From Ascochyta rabiei (lineage: Eukaryota; Ascomycota; Dothideomycetes; Pleosporales; Didymellaceae): DNA of 64,000 nt. A program made the position numbers and the translations under genes. This document shows positions 46,464 through 59,100 of the stretch, in pieces (the first letter of the stretch is position 1; each line of letters starts with the position of its first letter). The DNA is taken from assembly GCF_004011695.2 (NCBI RefSeq), contig NC_082406.1:2728001-2792000 (forward strand), read 5' to 3'. The notes beneath the pieces are model-generated. The model had not been told where the DNA came from and ran no database searches. It saw nothing but the letters and a program-made list of their open reading frames with translations.

Positions 46464-46947
46464 TGTTGAAGTCGTACTTTAGTCAAAGACCGTAAGCACT
46501 GATTCTATTAGTTCTCGGGGATAAGCACTGGTGGATTAGTTAGGGTTATTAACTAAGCAAAGCTTGTAAAGATAGGGTGCACTAAATAGTACAGAGTAGA
46601 CTGTCTAGTTTAAGAGCAGGTTAAGATTCCTAAGATAAACTTAATTAATAAGATTAAACACGAACTATAAGGGTTCTGTTCCTACTAACTATTTACTAAG
46701 GAGATACAGTGCTTATTAATAAGTTACTAGAGTTAGTCTAATAAAATATATAAGGGTGCTTGTAGATAAGCATATTATACTATGCTTGTTAATAAGCAGT
46801 TACGTGTATGGTACTTGTTAACAAGCAGTTATATAACATCCCTATCTATTCTGTTCTTCTCTATAAATTGTTCCTTTAAGGCGGAGTTAGGGGTCTTAGT
46901 TAGCTGGTACTTATGTTTGTGCTGTGCCCTAGCACAGGATTATAACA
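46464..46947 (+). repeat. Solo LTR (family A)
   Basis: Begins TGTTGAAG and ends ATAACA, about 484 bp, aligning along its length with the copies at 16916 and 27104. No flanking duplication is visible (CGTAA before, CTATC after), so it has been rearranged. Confidence 0.8.
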
Positions 46948-47335
46948 CTATCCCCCCTTTCTCTTTAGTTTGTCCTTAAACTACATAATTATCTGTTAGA
47001 CTTTTATATAATCTGCAATCTCTATATCTAGTAACCTATAAGTTAAGATGTCCTTATATGCCTACAATATCTATCTTACATTAGAAATTTATTAAGCTAA
47101 TATATTTACTAAAGTCCCCTATAATTATTATTTCTTTAGCAGCTACAAGTGCTATATTGTACTAGGTAGTCTAAAAAGTCTAAAGTATGCTAAGTGTATA
47201 AAGGCTAGCAAGCTATTTGTAAACATATCTTAGGCGTTATTAGATAAGACTTATAAAGAGTATAAGAAAAAGGTAGAAAAAAACAAGTTACTTCTTATAA
47301 CTATAATTACGTAATTATTATGTAATAAGAAAAAT
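46948..47335 (+). pseudogene. Left half of a split repeat ORF with basic coiled region
   Basis: The plus strand shows 'SLKYAKCIKASKLFVNIS' and 'DKTYKEYKKKVEKNKLLL', a Cys-containing segment followed by a charged helix. The frame resumes after the Gypsy insertion at 55524 ('ANKRAQQKALCLAI'). This resembles a short ORF common in fungal repeats, of unknown function. Confidence 0.45.
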
Positions 47336-47534
47336 TGTAAGGACGCTGTAGGCAGGCAATGGAGCAGAGCGAGATGGGACGAATAATAGGGTAATATTTA
47401 AGAGATAAGACAAATCCTTAATAGATAAGTCTTAAGGTTTGTGAATATTATATACGTGTGTGGCCAGTAGGTCTCTAGGCTTAGCCTAGGACCTGGCTAA
47501 GGTATCTCCTGGCGTGGGGAGAACACTTATAACA
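47336..47534 (-). repeat. 3' LTR of the Gypsy element
   Basis: 199 bp, TGTAAGG...TAACA, adjacent to the polypurine tract. Confidence 0.9.
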
Positions 47535-50500
47535 ATAGCCCCCCCCTCTTTAAAGGTTTGTCCTAAACTGTAGAGAGGTTTCTAGCAACGTTATTAAGCT
47601 CTAGAAAAACCTCCTATAGAGGGAAAAACTTAGTAGGAGAAATATAGCGCTGGTAGGAGTCTATTAGTTTATGTTTGTAGGGGTAGAGAGCTGTTTAGCA
47701 CGCAAAGGACGCCAGCAATTCTATCCTTACAACGTTTGCTTAGCGTGTTACTAGGGCAGTATTACTGCGCAGCTAGGTAGATAAGTCTTTGTTTGTAAAA
47801 GACTAGCTAAGGCTAAGTCTTCCCTTGTGCCTTTATTAGCTGCTAGTTAGTAAGCTGTTACTTCTGCCAGACGTTACTATAAATAACGCCTTAGTAGTTG
47901 TTAGCTCTAAAACCTATGTGGCTAAGGCTATAGGGAGCGTAGTAATTATATACTAAATAGGTAATCTATAAGAGGTATTATTTACTCCCTACGTGGCGTA
48001 CGCAGCGCCTAGTACTAGGCTAAGGGTTGCCCTAGGCGTGCCTGCTGTTTACTCTCTGCAATCTCCTAAGTAATTAGGTGCCTTAATCTAGGGGCTAAGG
48101 CTGCTGGAGGTGTAATTGGTTAGACGTTGTCTGCCTTATAGGCTAGATTAGTAAGTCCCTAACTAGTAACGTCTGCAAGAGGACCGCCAGCAGCTCCTGC
48201 AGCCCTATTCCTGCACAAACTAGTCTAGGATTTACTTATTTGTAGGGGATCTTGTCTGCATGCTAGTAGTAATAGTAAGTTATTAGCCTTGCTATACCTA
48301 GTGCCTTACCTAGACCCTTATATAGTATAGTCTAGGCTCTAGTATTTATTTATAACGTAAATCTTAGGTAAGATTACTAGTTACCCTTCTAGTAGTTAAT
48401 AGACCTATGCCTAGATATTTATAATAAGAATTATCTTCCTATGCAGTAGATTATAACAGGTAAGAGAGTAGTAAGAGGTTAGGTTATTACTAGAGAGCTA
48501 CTAGGTAGAGGGAATTTAGTGTATATAAGGACTATATCTGCTTACTTATAGTACCTTATTATCTCTATACCTTTATCTATATCTGCCTTCTAGCCCTTAC
48601 CTTCTATACTATAACGCCCTATCTAACATATATCTCCTATAAGGCTCTACCTAACTATATCTACTAGCTGCCTAAGAGTATACAGCCTTAGCTGTTGCTT
48701 TTACAGTACTAGTGCTGTACCAGCATTACGCACTTAACTACCTTATCTAAGAGTAACCCTAATAGCACTATCTTGTCCTTTATCTATGTCTTCTGTTAGC
48801 CTAGTAGGTATAGGCTTTGTAAGGACAACTTTAGCGTATGCCCTTGCTGCGTCTAATTAAAGAAAGAGAGGTGTGTTAAGGTATTTCCTGTGCTGTTCTA
48901 GTGTCTACTCTTACTAACTTTTATAGATTAACCCTATTTTCTGTTAAGCCTATAACATACTTAATTTCTTAATTAAGCATGCCCTCTGTAAGACAAATAA
49001 TAAGACAGTTACCTAAGGTAACTAGGCAACTAATAATAATATAATTACTTAGGTGCAGGCGTACTAGCAGACTACCTATAACTACGCTAAGGCTTATTAT
49101 AACAGCTTTATTGCCTATAATACTGTAGTTTATTACTATATTAATAAGTCTAGTCTAAGTAAGACTAAGTATGCTTAAGCCTGTTAGGATTTTTAGTTAT
49201 ATAACCTTAAGTAGTATATTATAGGTGTTTTTCCTCTTGTTCTTTCTTATACAGAGCTAACTTATTATAGGCTACTATTAGGACTATTAGTATAAAGCTT
49301 CCTAACAACATTATAATTAACAGCATAATTAATAATTACTTCTAGAAGACAGGTAGTGCTTATAACGCAGAAAAGCGGTAGTACTATTATAGTACTAACC
49401 TGCCTTCTGCTGTTTAGGCTCTGTTAGCTCCTTTTAAGCAGTTTTTGTTGTCTCTAACTAAACCTACCCTAGGTAGTTATTATTATTACAGCCCCTCCTA
49501 TAAGATAAGCCCTTCTAAGGGTTACAGAGGAGCTGCTTAAGCTGTAGTTATAGTTATAAAGACCCTCTATTCCTATAATACTTCTTAACAGACTAGTAGA
49601 TAATAATAAAACTCTCCTCTCCTATAAATATGCTAGTCTTTGCTAGTAATGTATTAGATAGACGCTAGGCCTCCTTTAGCCTCTAGTTGCACTAGTTCTA
49701 GGACTATCTATCCTTACTTTCCTATTAGCTATTTTAGAGTAGGGTTTATAAGGCAGACTTCTAAGGACATCCCCTCTTTTACTTTAGTTGCGCTAGTCTG
49801 TTAGTTATAGGGCAGCCTACTCTTAATAGATTACATGCCTAAGCGTATTAGTAATAATCCTAAAGGATCTTATTGCAGTAGTTAAGGTTCTTAAGTGGTT
49901 CCTAGGTGGCTTCTTTATTTAGCCAACCTAGCTACTTAACTCTGTACTCCCTTCCTTAGGTAGCAGTGTCTTTGTGTAACAGTATACCTCTAACTTTAAA
50001 CCTGTTACTAGGTAAGACGTCTTCTAGTATAGTAATAGGACCTGGCTAGAACCTGCTGCCTATAAGGGGTTCCCTCTAGTGCTTAAGGAGTAACACGTTG
50101 AACACTAGGTGCACTCTGTCTATTAATAGAGGTAGCTTTAGATTGTACGCCAGCTTACCTACCTTCTTAATTACTACAAATAGCCTAAGGTATTAAGCGT
50201 TGAACTTCTTAGAAGGACAGCTTATTATTAGGTTCTTAGCCTAAAGGAGAACTAAGTCTCTCTTAGTGAAGTGTTGTTTAGACTGTTTTGCGTTATACTA
50301 CTAAGCGTTGCCCTTCTATGCGTACTCTAAGGCCTCCTTTACTATTTTCTACATATTGTGCTAGTGCGATAGGCAGCTAGTAACCTGCTAGCGTAGTTCT
50401 GGTGTCGCCCTATCCTTATCCTAGACAGTTTAGGGTTTTTATAGCTAGTGCTTATTAGGCATCCTGTTAAATCCCTTTAGGTCTATGCTAAAGGCAACCT

Positions 50501-53500
50501 TTATAGGAGATTCTCTATAGGTAGAGTAAGCTTTAGAGTTGTAGGCGTACTCAGCGTATAGTAGGAGGTCTACCTAGTTATCCTGTTAGTAGTTTATGTA
50601 TATGCAGAGGTACGTTTCTAACTCCTAGTTTTATTGCTCTGTCTGCCCATCTATATAGAGGTAGAAAGCTGTACTTAATTAGTGGTTAATCTTAAGGTAG
50701 TAGGATATATTAGACTAGAATTAACTAGTAAACACTAAACCTTAATCTAACAACAGCGTGTCTAGTAGTCCTTGCTTTAAAAAGCTCTGCTCTATAAGCA
50801 GCTTAGCTAGGTACTAGGCAGTAATTGTCTTAGTATAGGGTAGGTACTAGACATACTTGCTAAAGTAGTCTATAAGAACTAGTATAGAGTTATACTTATT
50901 CCCCTTAGTATCTGTTAACTTTAGCAGGTCTGTTATAAAGTTAAGGGAGAAGTGCTACTAGGCTGTGTTTAGCACTAGTAATAGTATAAGCAATCCCTAT
51001 AGCTTATACCTTCTAATCTTATATAGTTAGCACGTAGGACACCTTTAGATGTACTTATATATGTCCTTTATTAGTTTTAGCTAGTAGTACTTTCTCTTAA
51101 GTACTTAAGCGGTCTTATCTACGCTGTAGTAACCTCCTATAGGGTTATTATAATTCCTTAAAAGGATAGTTTAACGCAGTATAATTTTATTAGGAATCTA
51201 AACTTTCCTACTTCTGCGTATGGTCCTACTAGGGTTAACCTCCTAGTAGTGTTATCCCTTCTTTGCTCTGCTGTCTGTCTAGGTTGTTAGTGACTAGTTT
51301 ATAGGGTATGCTGTGTCCTATTACTAGACTTGCTTAACAAAATCTATTAGGAGTTCTAGGGTTTCTAAGGTGTAAGTAGAATCTTTCTGCGTAGCTTTGT
51401 TTGCAAGGTATGTAGGGGTACTAACTCTGTTATCTAGGCTATAAAGGAGAGCTTCTACGACGTTAAAGTTAAATTCCCTAGCTTTAGTGTCTTTAGATTA
51501 ACCCTGGCTCTAATAGCTATTAGATAGAGGGTTAAGAGCTAGGGGAGACAAGTCTCTAAGGCTAATCTAATATAAGCGGAATTCCTTAGAGGTAATTTTA
51601 GGCAGTTATTAGACCTCTACTAGGTCCTCTATAGGTACGTTACTCCTAGATATTACCTATACATCTTTCTAAGCCTAAGAATTTTAAATTATCTAGATTT
51701 AAAGCTTCTGTTATAAGGTAGGTAGTATAGCGTCCCTAAGGGCTTACTGTTCCCTAACCTTAAGACCTTGTGCGTAATCTAGACGTCTTAAGGGACTGTC
51801 TACTGCGTTCTCTAGTCCTAGCTTGTATTTAACTTTAAAGTTAAACCTTGCTAGCTCCTCTGCCTAATAGGCTTGTTTTAGAGAGAGCTTCTTTCTTGTT
51901 ATAAAGTACCTTAGGTTATTATAGTCTAAGAGTACCTAGATTATTACAGGGGCATATTTAAGGTTATGCCTCTACTACCTAAAAGCTTTAATAATTGCTA
52001 AGAGTTCCTTATTGTAGGTATGCTATCTAATAGATAGAACTTAGAACTTCCAGCTCTAGAACGCTACTAGTTTCTAGTGCTGCTCTGTTGCCACTTTGGA
52101 CGTCTAGGGTTGCAATAGAATAGCTGCTATTGCGAAATCTAACGCGTCTGTAAGAACAATAATAGGCTTACTTAGGTTAAAGTATTGCAGCACTAGGGCT
52201 TTTATAAGCTTCTCTCTAATTGTAAGGAACGCCGCACAGGCTTCCTCTAGCTAGTGCTATAGTTTATACTACTTTATTAGTTCCTTTTAACTTTTCTTTA
52301 GTCTTACCTTCCCCTTTTCTAGACTAGGGACCCCCTAGTCCTCTGCTAGGCTCTAGGCGGCTGTTATATAGTTAATAAGCAGTTAGACAATTCCTAAGTA
52401 GTTAAAGATAAATTATTAATAGAAGTTAGTAAAGCCTAAGAACACTTCAATGTCCTTATAGCTTAACAGCTCTAGCTATTTAGTAGTAGTGCAGACCCTC
52501 TTAGGGTCTATAACTACGCCGTCTGGTATAATAATAAATCTTAGAAACTCTACTAACTTGCTAGAGAAGACGCACTTACTGGCCTTTGCAAACATCCCCT
52601 CCTTAACCAGTCAATCTAGGACCTCCTTAACGTGCTTGTTGTGGTCCTTCTTATCCTAGGAATAGATGAGGATGTTATTAAGGTAGATTACGCAGGTTCT
52701 ATCTAGTAGGCCTCCTAGGGCTTAGTAGATATAGAATTAAAACGTAGCTAGCGCGTTTGCTAGGCTAAAAGGCATTACTAGGTATTTAAAATAACTGTAC
52801 TGTGTCTTAAACGCAGTCTTCTACTTGTTACCTTCCTTAATCTAGAGCCTGTAGTAGGTGTTACGTCGATCTAGCTTAGTAAAGACCTTTGCTTTTAATA
52901 GGTAGTCTATTATCTCGCTAACTTGCAGTATAGGGTACTAGTTCTTAATAGTTACCCTGTTTAATCCCTAATAGTTAACACACAGTCTTATAGTGCTATC
53001 TAACTTAGGGATAAACAGAATAGGGGCTCCTGCCAGCGACTTACTTAGGCGGATCTAGCCCTTCTCCTGTGCTGTCTTAAGGTATTCCTAGAGGATGTCT
53101 AGCTCTCTGCAAGACAGGTTATAGATTAGGAGGTTAGGAACTTTAGCTCTATCCTTAATCTTAATAGAGTAGTTATACTCCTGGTGTAGTGCTAACACGC
53201 TTCTCTATTATTTGCTAAAGGCAAACTATTTGTAATAGAGGTGTCTAGGCACGTACTTAAGTTCTTCTACGTCTAGGGCGTTGTCTCCTAGGATAGCGCT
53301 GCTGTTAAGTCCTACTGCTATAATTCTTAACTATTTAGCAAGATAGGCTGCTTCTAACGCCTGTCTGGCGTCTGCCTAGTAGGCGTCTGTTAGACTGCCT
53401 ATATTTAGGCTTCTAGGATGTAGTAGATATAGCTGCTTGCCTAGACCTAGCTTGCTAAATAATTATTTAGCTGTTAACAGCTAGACTCTTTTAGTGTTGT

Positions 53501-55324
53501 CAGCGAACTACTTAGAGGTTTCTGTTAAGAAGTAGATATAGAGGTCTGCCTTAGCTAGCTATAGGTAGCCTAGGACAAGGTTGTACCTAACAAACAATAT
53601 AGACTAGAACGTTGTTAGCCTAACTGTCTTTGCTACGCCGTTGCTGTTATAGCAAACTATTGTTAGTTAGTACTAGTTAATTAATAGGAGTTCCTTCTTA
53701 TTAAGGACTACTGCCGTAGGTTGTGGGTTGTTGCCAGTTAGCACTAACCTAAGTTCTCTAGCCTATGCCTCTGTAATTAGGTTTAGCTATAAGCCTAAGT
53801 TGTATAGGGCCTAGAGGGTTCTAAGGATACTATTAGCGTCTTTAAGTTAGATAGAGACTGCTATGCAGGTCTTCTTCCCTTTAGTCTTAGGCCCTAGCTG
53901 CAGGTAGGAAAGGTTAGCAACTAGGGCTTCCTGTTTCCCTAGTTTAGCTTGCTGCTAGAGTCTTGTCGGCCGCCTCTACAGCTTCTCTAAGTGCTCCTCT
54001 GCGGGTAGCCTTAGGACTGTTAATGTCTCTAGCCTTACTGCTGGCCCTAAGGTTGCTGGTAACCTTAACTCCTTAGGGTCTATCTTCTGCTTAACAGATT
54101 TGTGTGATAGTTAACAGGCCAGGAGTCTCCTAGTGTCTTCCCAGCGTCCCTCCTAGAGGGGGTTAACGCACGGCTATTATGCCTTTTAAACTTTCTCCTT
54201 ATAGGAGAGGACAGCAGTCTCTTATTTTAACTGCTGCTGTTAGTCCTTACTCCTGAGTTTAAGGGGATAGTAGAGGTCTCCGCATTGCAGAGGGCTTTTT
54301 TAAACTCTGCCTACTTAGTAATGTGTTCTAGACTGCTGTTCCGTTAGATTTCCTGTTAGAAGGTCTAGGGAGTAAGGCTCTACACAAACGCTATTTTAAA
54401 CTTATAGTTATTGCTGCTGTCCCTAAACTTTACAAAGTTGCAGGGCAGCAGAGACGTACACTTGTTTAGCTTTATTAGGAAGGTGTTAACAGAATTGTTA
54501 GACTTCTAGTTAAAGTTAAAGTACTTGTTGTAGTTCTTGTACTGCGTAAAGACAGGGTCTTAGACTAGTTGCTCCTCCTCTATGCAGAGGTCTGCCTAGG
54601 TTCAGATTAATCCCTTATTAATGCGTTGCTAGATTAATTTATAGTACACGCTATAGTAGATAGTGCCTATAATCTAATAGGTGCGGGTAACAGAGTTATT
54701 AAGTACTTTAGCGTACTAGAACGCTGTGTCTATATCCTTAATCTACTAGTCTACCTACTAGTTTAGTAGAGGCTTATTATCTATCCCAAGTTTTAGCTTA
54801 GGCTAAACATTATTAAGGACTTGCATTATTCTGCCAGCCTTATTAAACGCTAGCTGTTAGCTACCTAGCGCGTGTCCAGCATGCGTCTGTTACAAGGTCT
54901 TAACTGCCTAGTTAAATTGTTATTGCTGTATTTTAATCTCCTGCTTAGTGGCACTAGACAGTTCTGCCTTGTTAAGTGCTTCTAGCAACAATAGGATAGA
55001 AGCTTGTAGCAATTCTATTGTAGGTTGTGTAACGCGTAGCGTTAGGACGTCTAGTATTATAATCCTACTGTTGTAGCGTCTAACTTACCCCTAATATAAG
55101 GGTTAAGTAGTAGCTCTATAGGCAATAGCAACACCCTAAGCGCGTTGTCGCGTTATTAAGCGTCTAGCTCCTAACTAGGGTTATTACAAGAGGGTTGCTT
55201 GTCTACGTTGCTAGTAGTTAAGCAGAGGTTGCGTCGTCCTCCTGCCATCGTAATAGCTAGGTTTCTCCAGCTCCTCTGCTGCTAATTAGCTGCCTGTTCT
55301 AAGAGGAGTATAAAGGATTTAAAT

Positions 55325-55523
55325 TGTAAGGTCGCTGTAGGCAGGCAATAGAGCAGAGCAAGATAGAACAAATAATACGGTAATATTTAAGAGATAAGAC
55401 AAATCCTTAATAGATAAGTCTTAAGGTTTGTGAATATTATATACGTGTGTGGCTGGTAGGTCTCTAGGCTTAGCCTAGGACCTGGCTGAGGTATCTCCCA
55501 GCGTGGGGAGAACACTCGTAACA
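55325..55523 (-). repeat. 5' LTR of the Gypsy element
   Basis: 199 bp, matches 47336-47534 with mostly transition differences; followed by the AAAAT duplication. Confidence 0.9.
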
Positions 55524-55790
55524 AAAATCCTAAAACAGGCAAATAAACGCGCGCAGCAAAAGGCGCTATGTTTAGCAATTAGAATAGTTAAGGCTACTAA
55601 GTCAGACCTAGCTAAGAAATTTAATGCTAACTGTTCTGCAGCGTCTATTAGCATGTGTGCCTTACTAGCTACCTAGGGCGCTCTTAGCTTAATTAAAGAG
55701 TCTGTAGCAAATTATAGTACTTACGTACTAATTAGCAGTAGCTTATAAGGTGCGCAGGTGGTTCCTATGTATTTTCTAAGTCTAGGTATC
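55524..55790 (+). pseudogene. Right half of the ORF split by the Gypsy element
   Basis: Continues the charged helix of 46948-47335 ('KRAQQKALCLAI', 'IVKATKSDLAKKFNANC'). The AAAAT duplication marks the exact break. Confidence 0.45.
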
Positions 55791-55965
55791 CTAACTACTT
55801 AACAAGATACCTTTGTTAATTTCTATTTCCTTTGTATATTACTATTTTTTTAACTTCCTATTTATATTTACTATTAGCTAGATAATAGAAGTTCCCCTAG
55901 ACATGTATTCTAGGGTTAGCTAGTTCTAATAGTAATATAGAGAACACTAGATAGATTAAAATATC
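55791..55965 (-). pseudogene. Gypsy integrase C-terminus/chromodomain fragment, left of nested Copia
   Basis: On the minus strand 'LLLELANPRIHV' then 'EVKKIVIYKGN' and 'QRYL' resemble the integrase tail ('SLLEPAxP') and the start of a chromodomain ('EVExI...YLVKW'). It continues the element at 61214-62700; the join is the ATATC duplication of the nested Copia. Confidence 0.6.
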
Positions 55966-56128
55966 TGTTAGATTAGATGGTAATAGTAATAAGTTAATGA
56001 TGATGTATTAATGTTCTTGTTCTATGTAAGGGTGATTTTCGTCTTATCTAGGTTCTGGTGGGGGCCCCTGCACGGTTTCTTAGCAGGTATATTGCCTAAC
56101 CCATTTCTCTAATACCTTTCATTTAACA
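55966..56128 (-). repeat. 3' LTR of the second Copia element
   Basis: 163 bp, next to the polypurine tract. Confidence 0.9.
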
Positions 56129-59100
56129 CACCCCCTCAGCTTAGAATCTAATTGCAAGCTGCGCAAACTAGTTAATTAACTCTTTAACATAAGGTCCTCT
56201 AGTTGCTCTTACATCTTCTTAAGCGGGATATCCCTTAATATACCCTTCTGGCCCTTAACAAGTCCTAACTAATTAAGAAAGCTAGCCTATTTGCTGATTA
56301 GCAACAACTTTATAAATCTATCTGCAATTATATTGTTAGATAGGATATATTCTACTTTAATTATTTTGCAGTTAACTTCTTATTATAACTAGTAGTTGTG
56401 TATATTAACGTACTAAAGTTTAGTTTATATCTTAGTAATATCTATAGTAACTAGACATATTTTCTGTATATTGTTACATTTAATTATTATTATTAGATCG
56501 CTTAGGGTTACCTAAAGCTCTTTTAATAGTTAAGAGGTGAATATTGCTTCCTTAGCTACTAAAGACAGTGCTAGGAGCTTGGCCTTAGTGGTTAACGTTA
56601 TAACAGTATCTTGTTTATTCGCTCTCTCGGCAATAAGTCCTCTAAATAGCTTAATAGCATATCCTTAGGAACCCTTCTAGTCTATAGTGTTGTTAGCGAA
56701 TAATGCGTCGCTTACAACTTTAAGTCCTTTACCCTGTCTAAAGTTAAGTAACAGATTCCTTGTCTTCTGTAGGTACAGAAGCACTTAGTTAGCAGCGTGT
56801 TAGTGTTTATTACTTAGGTTAACTAGAAAGCATGTAAGTTGCGACGTAGCGAACGCTATGTTAGGTTAAGTAGTTACTACTACAAACAACAGGGATCTAA
56901 TCTTTTGCTAATATTAATTAATCTCTAGTAGTTTAGCTAGACTGTTCCTAGGCTTAAGTTTAATTCTAGACATTAGCGTATTATGCCCTATATCCTGTCT
57001 AGTTAATAATTAACTAATCTTGTTAACGTATGCGGCTTATAACAATTAAATTATCTATTACTATCTATTACGTTAGACTTCTATACTAAGGAACTATTAA
57101 AGATTATCTCCTCTAGTGTACAGGTATCGCTCCTGTATCTATTTAATAGCATTGTCTACCTCTTACTTATACTTTAGATAGTATACAATTATAATATTAT
57201 CTATATAGAAGAAGATAATTATTCTATCCTTAATTATACAGCATAGCTCTTATAGTACTTATTTAAATCTAATTCTAGCTAATATTGTTGTAAATTCCTT
57301 CTACTATAGTAGAGGGGAGATGCAGAGTCTGTACAAGGCTTTCTGTACCTTTAGTAAGGTGCCTATCTTCTAGTATCCTCTTAGCATCCTTATGTATATT
57401 TTGCGGTTAATAGCTGTATAGACAAACGCATTTATAACATCCTATTGTTTTAGTTTAGGATTGTATTTTGCAGCAATTACTATTAGTATTCTAAGTAATT
57501 AGCCTGTAAGTGTTGCTGTATACGTGTCTTATAACATAATATTATATTATAAGTCTCCTCTAACTATAAGCCTTGCTTTATACTTATTAAGGTAGTAGTG
57601 TTTATTTAACTTGTATATATAGACCTACATACAGTTATGTATTTATTATCTAGACTTCTAAACTAGAGCTGCTGGAACTTTAGTCTATAACTCTATTTGT
57701 TTATAGCTTTGTAGGTGTTTGTTTTCTGCTTATTTAAACATCTTATAGAGAGGGTGCTCCTCTAGCTTTAGGTATGCTGTAGGTAATAGCAGGAGTTTGT
57801 TCTAATGCAGCTTAATTCCCTTTGCTATAATCCTCTTTAATAAAGCTTTGTTAAAAGGTTTTCCTTTGTGTTAACTAAGGTGTCCTACCTTAGTGCCTGC
57901 TATAAATGCAGCTGCCTACAGCGTTGTTACAGACGTTCCTTAGTCTTGTTTAAGTTAGTCTGTTGTCTTATTATAGCTTATCTATTTAGTTAGGAATACT
58001 GCCAGCAGAGGAGTTAGTAGAGGCGTTAGAAATGCCTCTACAATCTTCCTGCCTTAGTAATATTAGGGTTGTTTAGCACGCAGAGTGTTCTCCTGCGTTG
58101 TCTTATCCTTATAGAACGTTTTAGTTTTAGATATATAGCTCTGTATAGCCAGGAGTTTAACTATACTAATCTATATCGCAATTTCCTCTAACGTGTTATA
58201 CATAAGGTTATTAATAATATCCTCTATTTTGCTGTTAAATATTGTTTCTTTATTAAACACCATATTATAGGTGCTAATTACTTTAGCTATTAATAGGACC
58301 TAGATTTGGTATACGTTAGTAGACTAGTATCCTACCAAGTATCTAATCTATACCTTTAGGTCTAGTCTTTGTAGCCTTAATTTTCTTTAATAAGTGTTAT
58401 TAGTTATAGTAAATGCTTTGCGTCTGTATGCTCTTAAGTAAGCCTAGTTTAGTTTTTAAGGTCTAGTAACTATACTATTTATAGCGGCTGCACGCGTAAA
58501 GAATACTTTGTACAGTAATCTCTACTTATTTAGATAATTTAGTGTCTAATTGTATAAGTATACTGCCGCTCTAGTAATTTCTGGCCAGAGTTCCTATAGT
58601 ATATTTATGTCTAGTTAAATTGCGCATGCCTTCTCTTTTATTCCACCCCCTAAGCGTTTAGCTCCTTTATTTTAAGCTTATATGTCTAGAGTAGAAGGCT
58701 TGATTCTTATTAAGAGGGACGTGCACCATCTCTTAACCTCTTATTTAACTGTAACAATTTTATTGTCTGTCTTAATTACCTTAACTGTAATATTAAACTG
58801 TTTCTTTAAGAACTAGATAAAGATCCCAAGTAGACAGATAATAGATCTTACAGGCCTGTTGTCCTTAAAGTAGAAGTCCTACACATACCAAGAGTGTTAG
58901 CAGGTAATAAGCATTAACTCTTTTCCTTATTAAAGCTTCATGCTTTATATTTATAGAAGTATATAGCTATTTATTTACATAGGCCTTTATTATTTAATTA
59001 TAGGGTTCTTTATATTTAATGCTTTAATTTTAATTATCTGCATGTGTCACATTGTACAGTTGTAATGCCTTTAATCTTTACCCCCTTAGATTAATACATA

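Larger units (their letters stand above)
47336..55523 (-). mobile_element. Complete Gypsy-type (Ty3) LTR retrotransposon, RIP-degraded
   Basis: LTRs of 199 bp at 47336-47534 and 55325-55523 (TGTAAGG...TAACA) are flanked by AAAAT on both sides (47331-47335, 55524-55528). A polypurine tract (AAAGAGGGGGGGGC on the minus strand) lies beside the left LTR, so transcription runs right to left. The RT active site reads YLNNILIYS near 52670, a RIP version of YLDDILIYS, followed by 'DKKDHNKHVKEVL'. The integrase core reads 'NFITDLLKLTDTKGNKYNSI' and 'VLIDYFSKYV' near 50900. The order RT then integrase is Ty3/Gypsy. Total 8,188 bp, with about 2 kb of unexplained sequence between integrase and the 3' LTR. 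Stops throughout. Confidence 0.92.
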
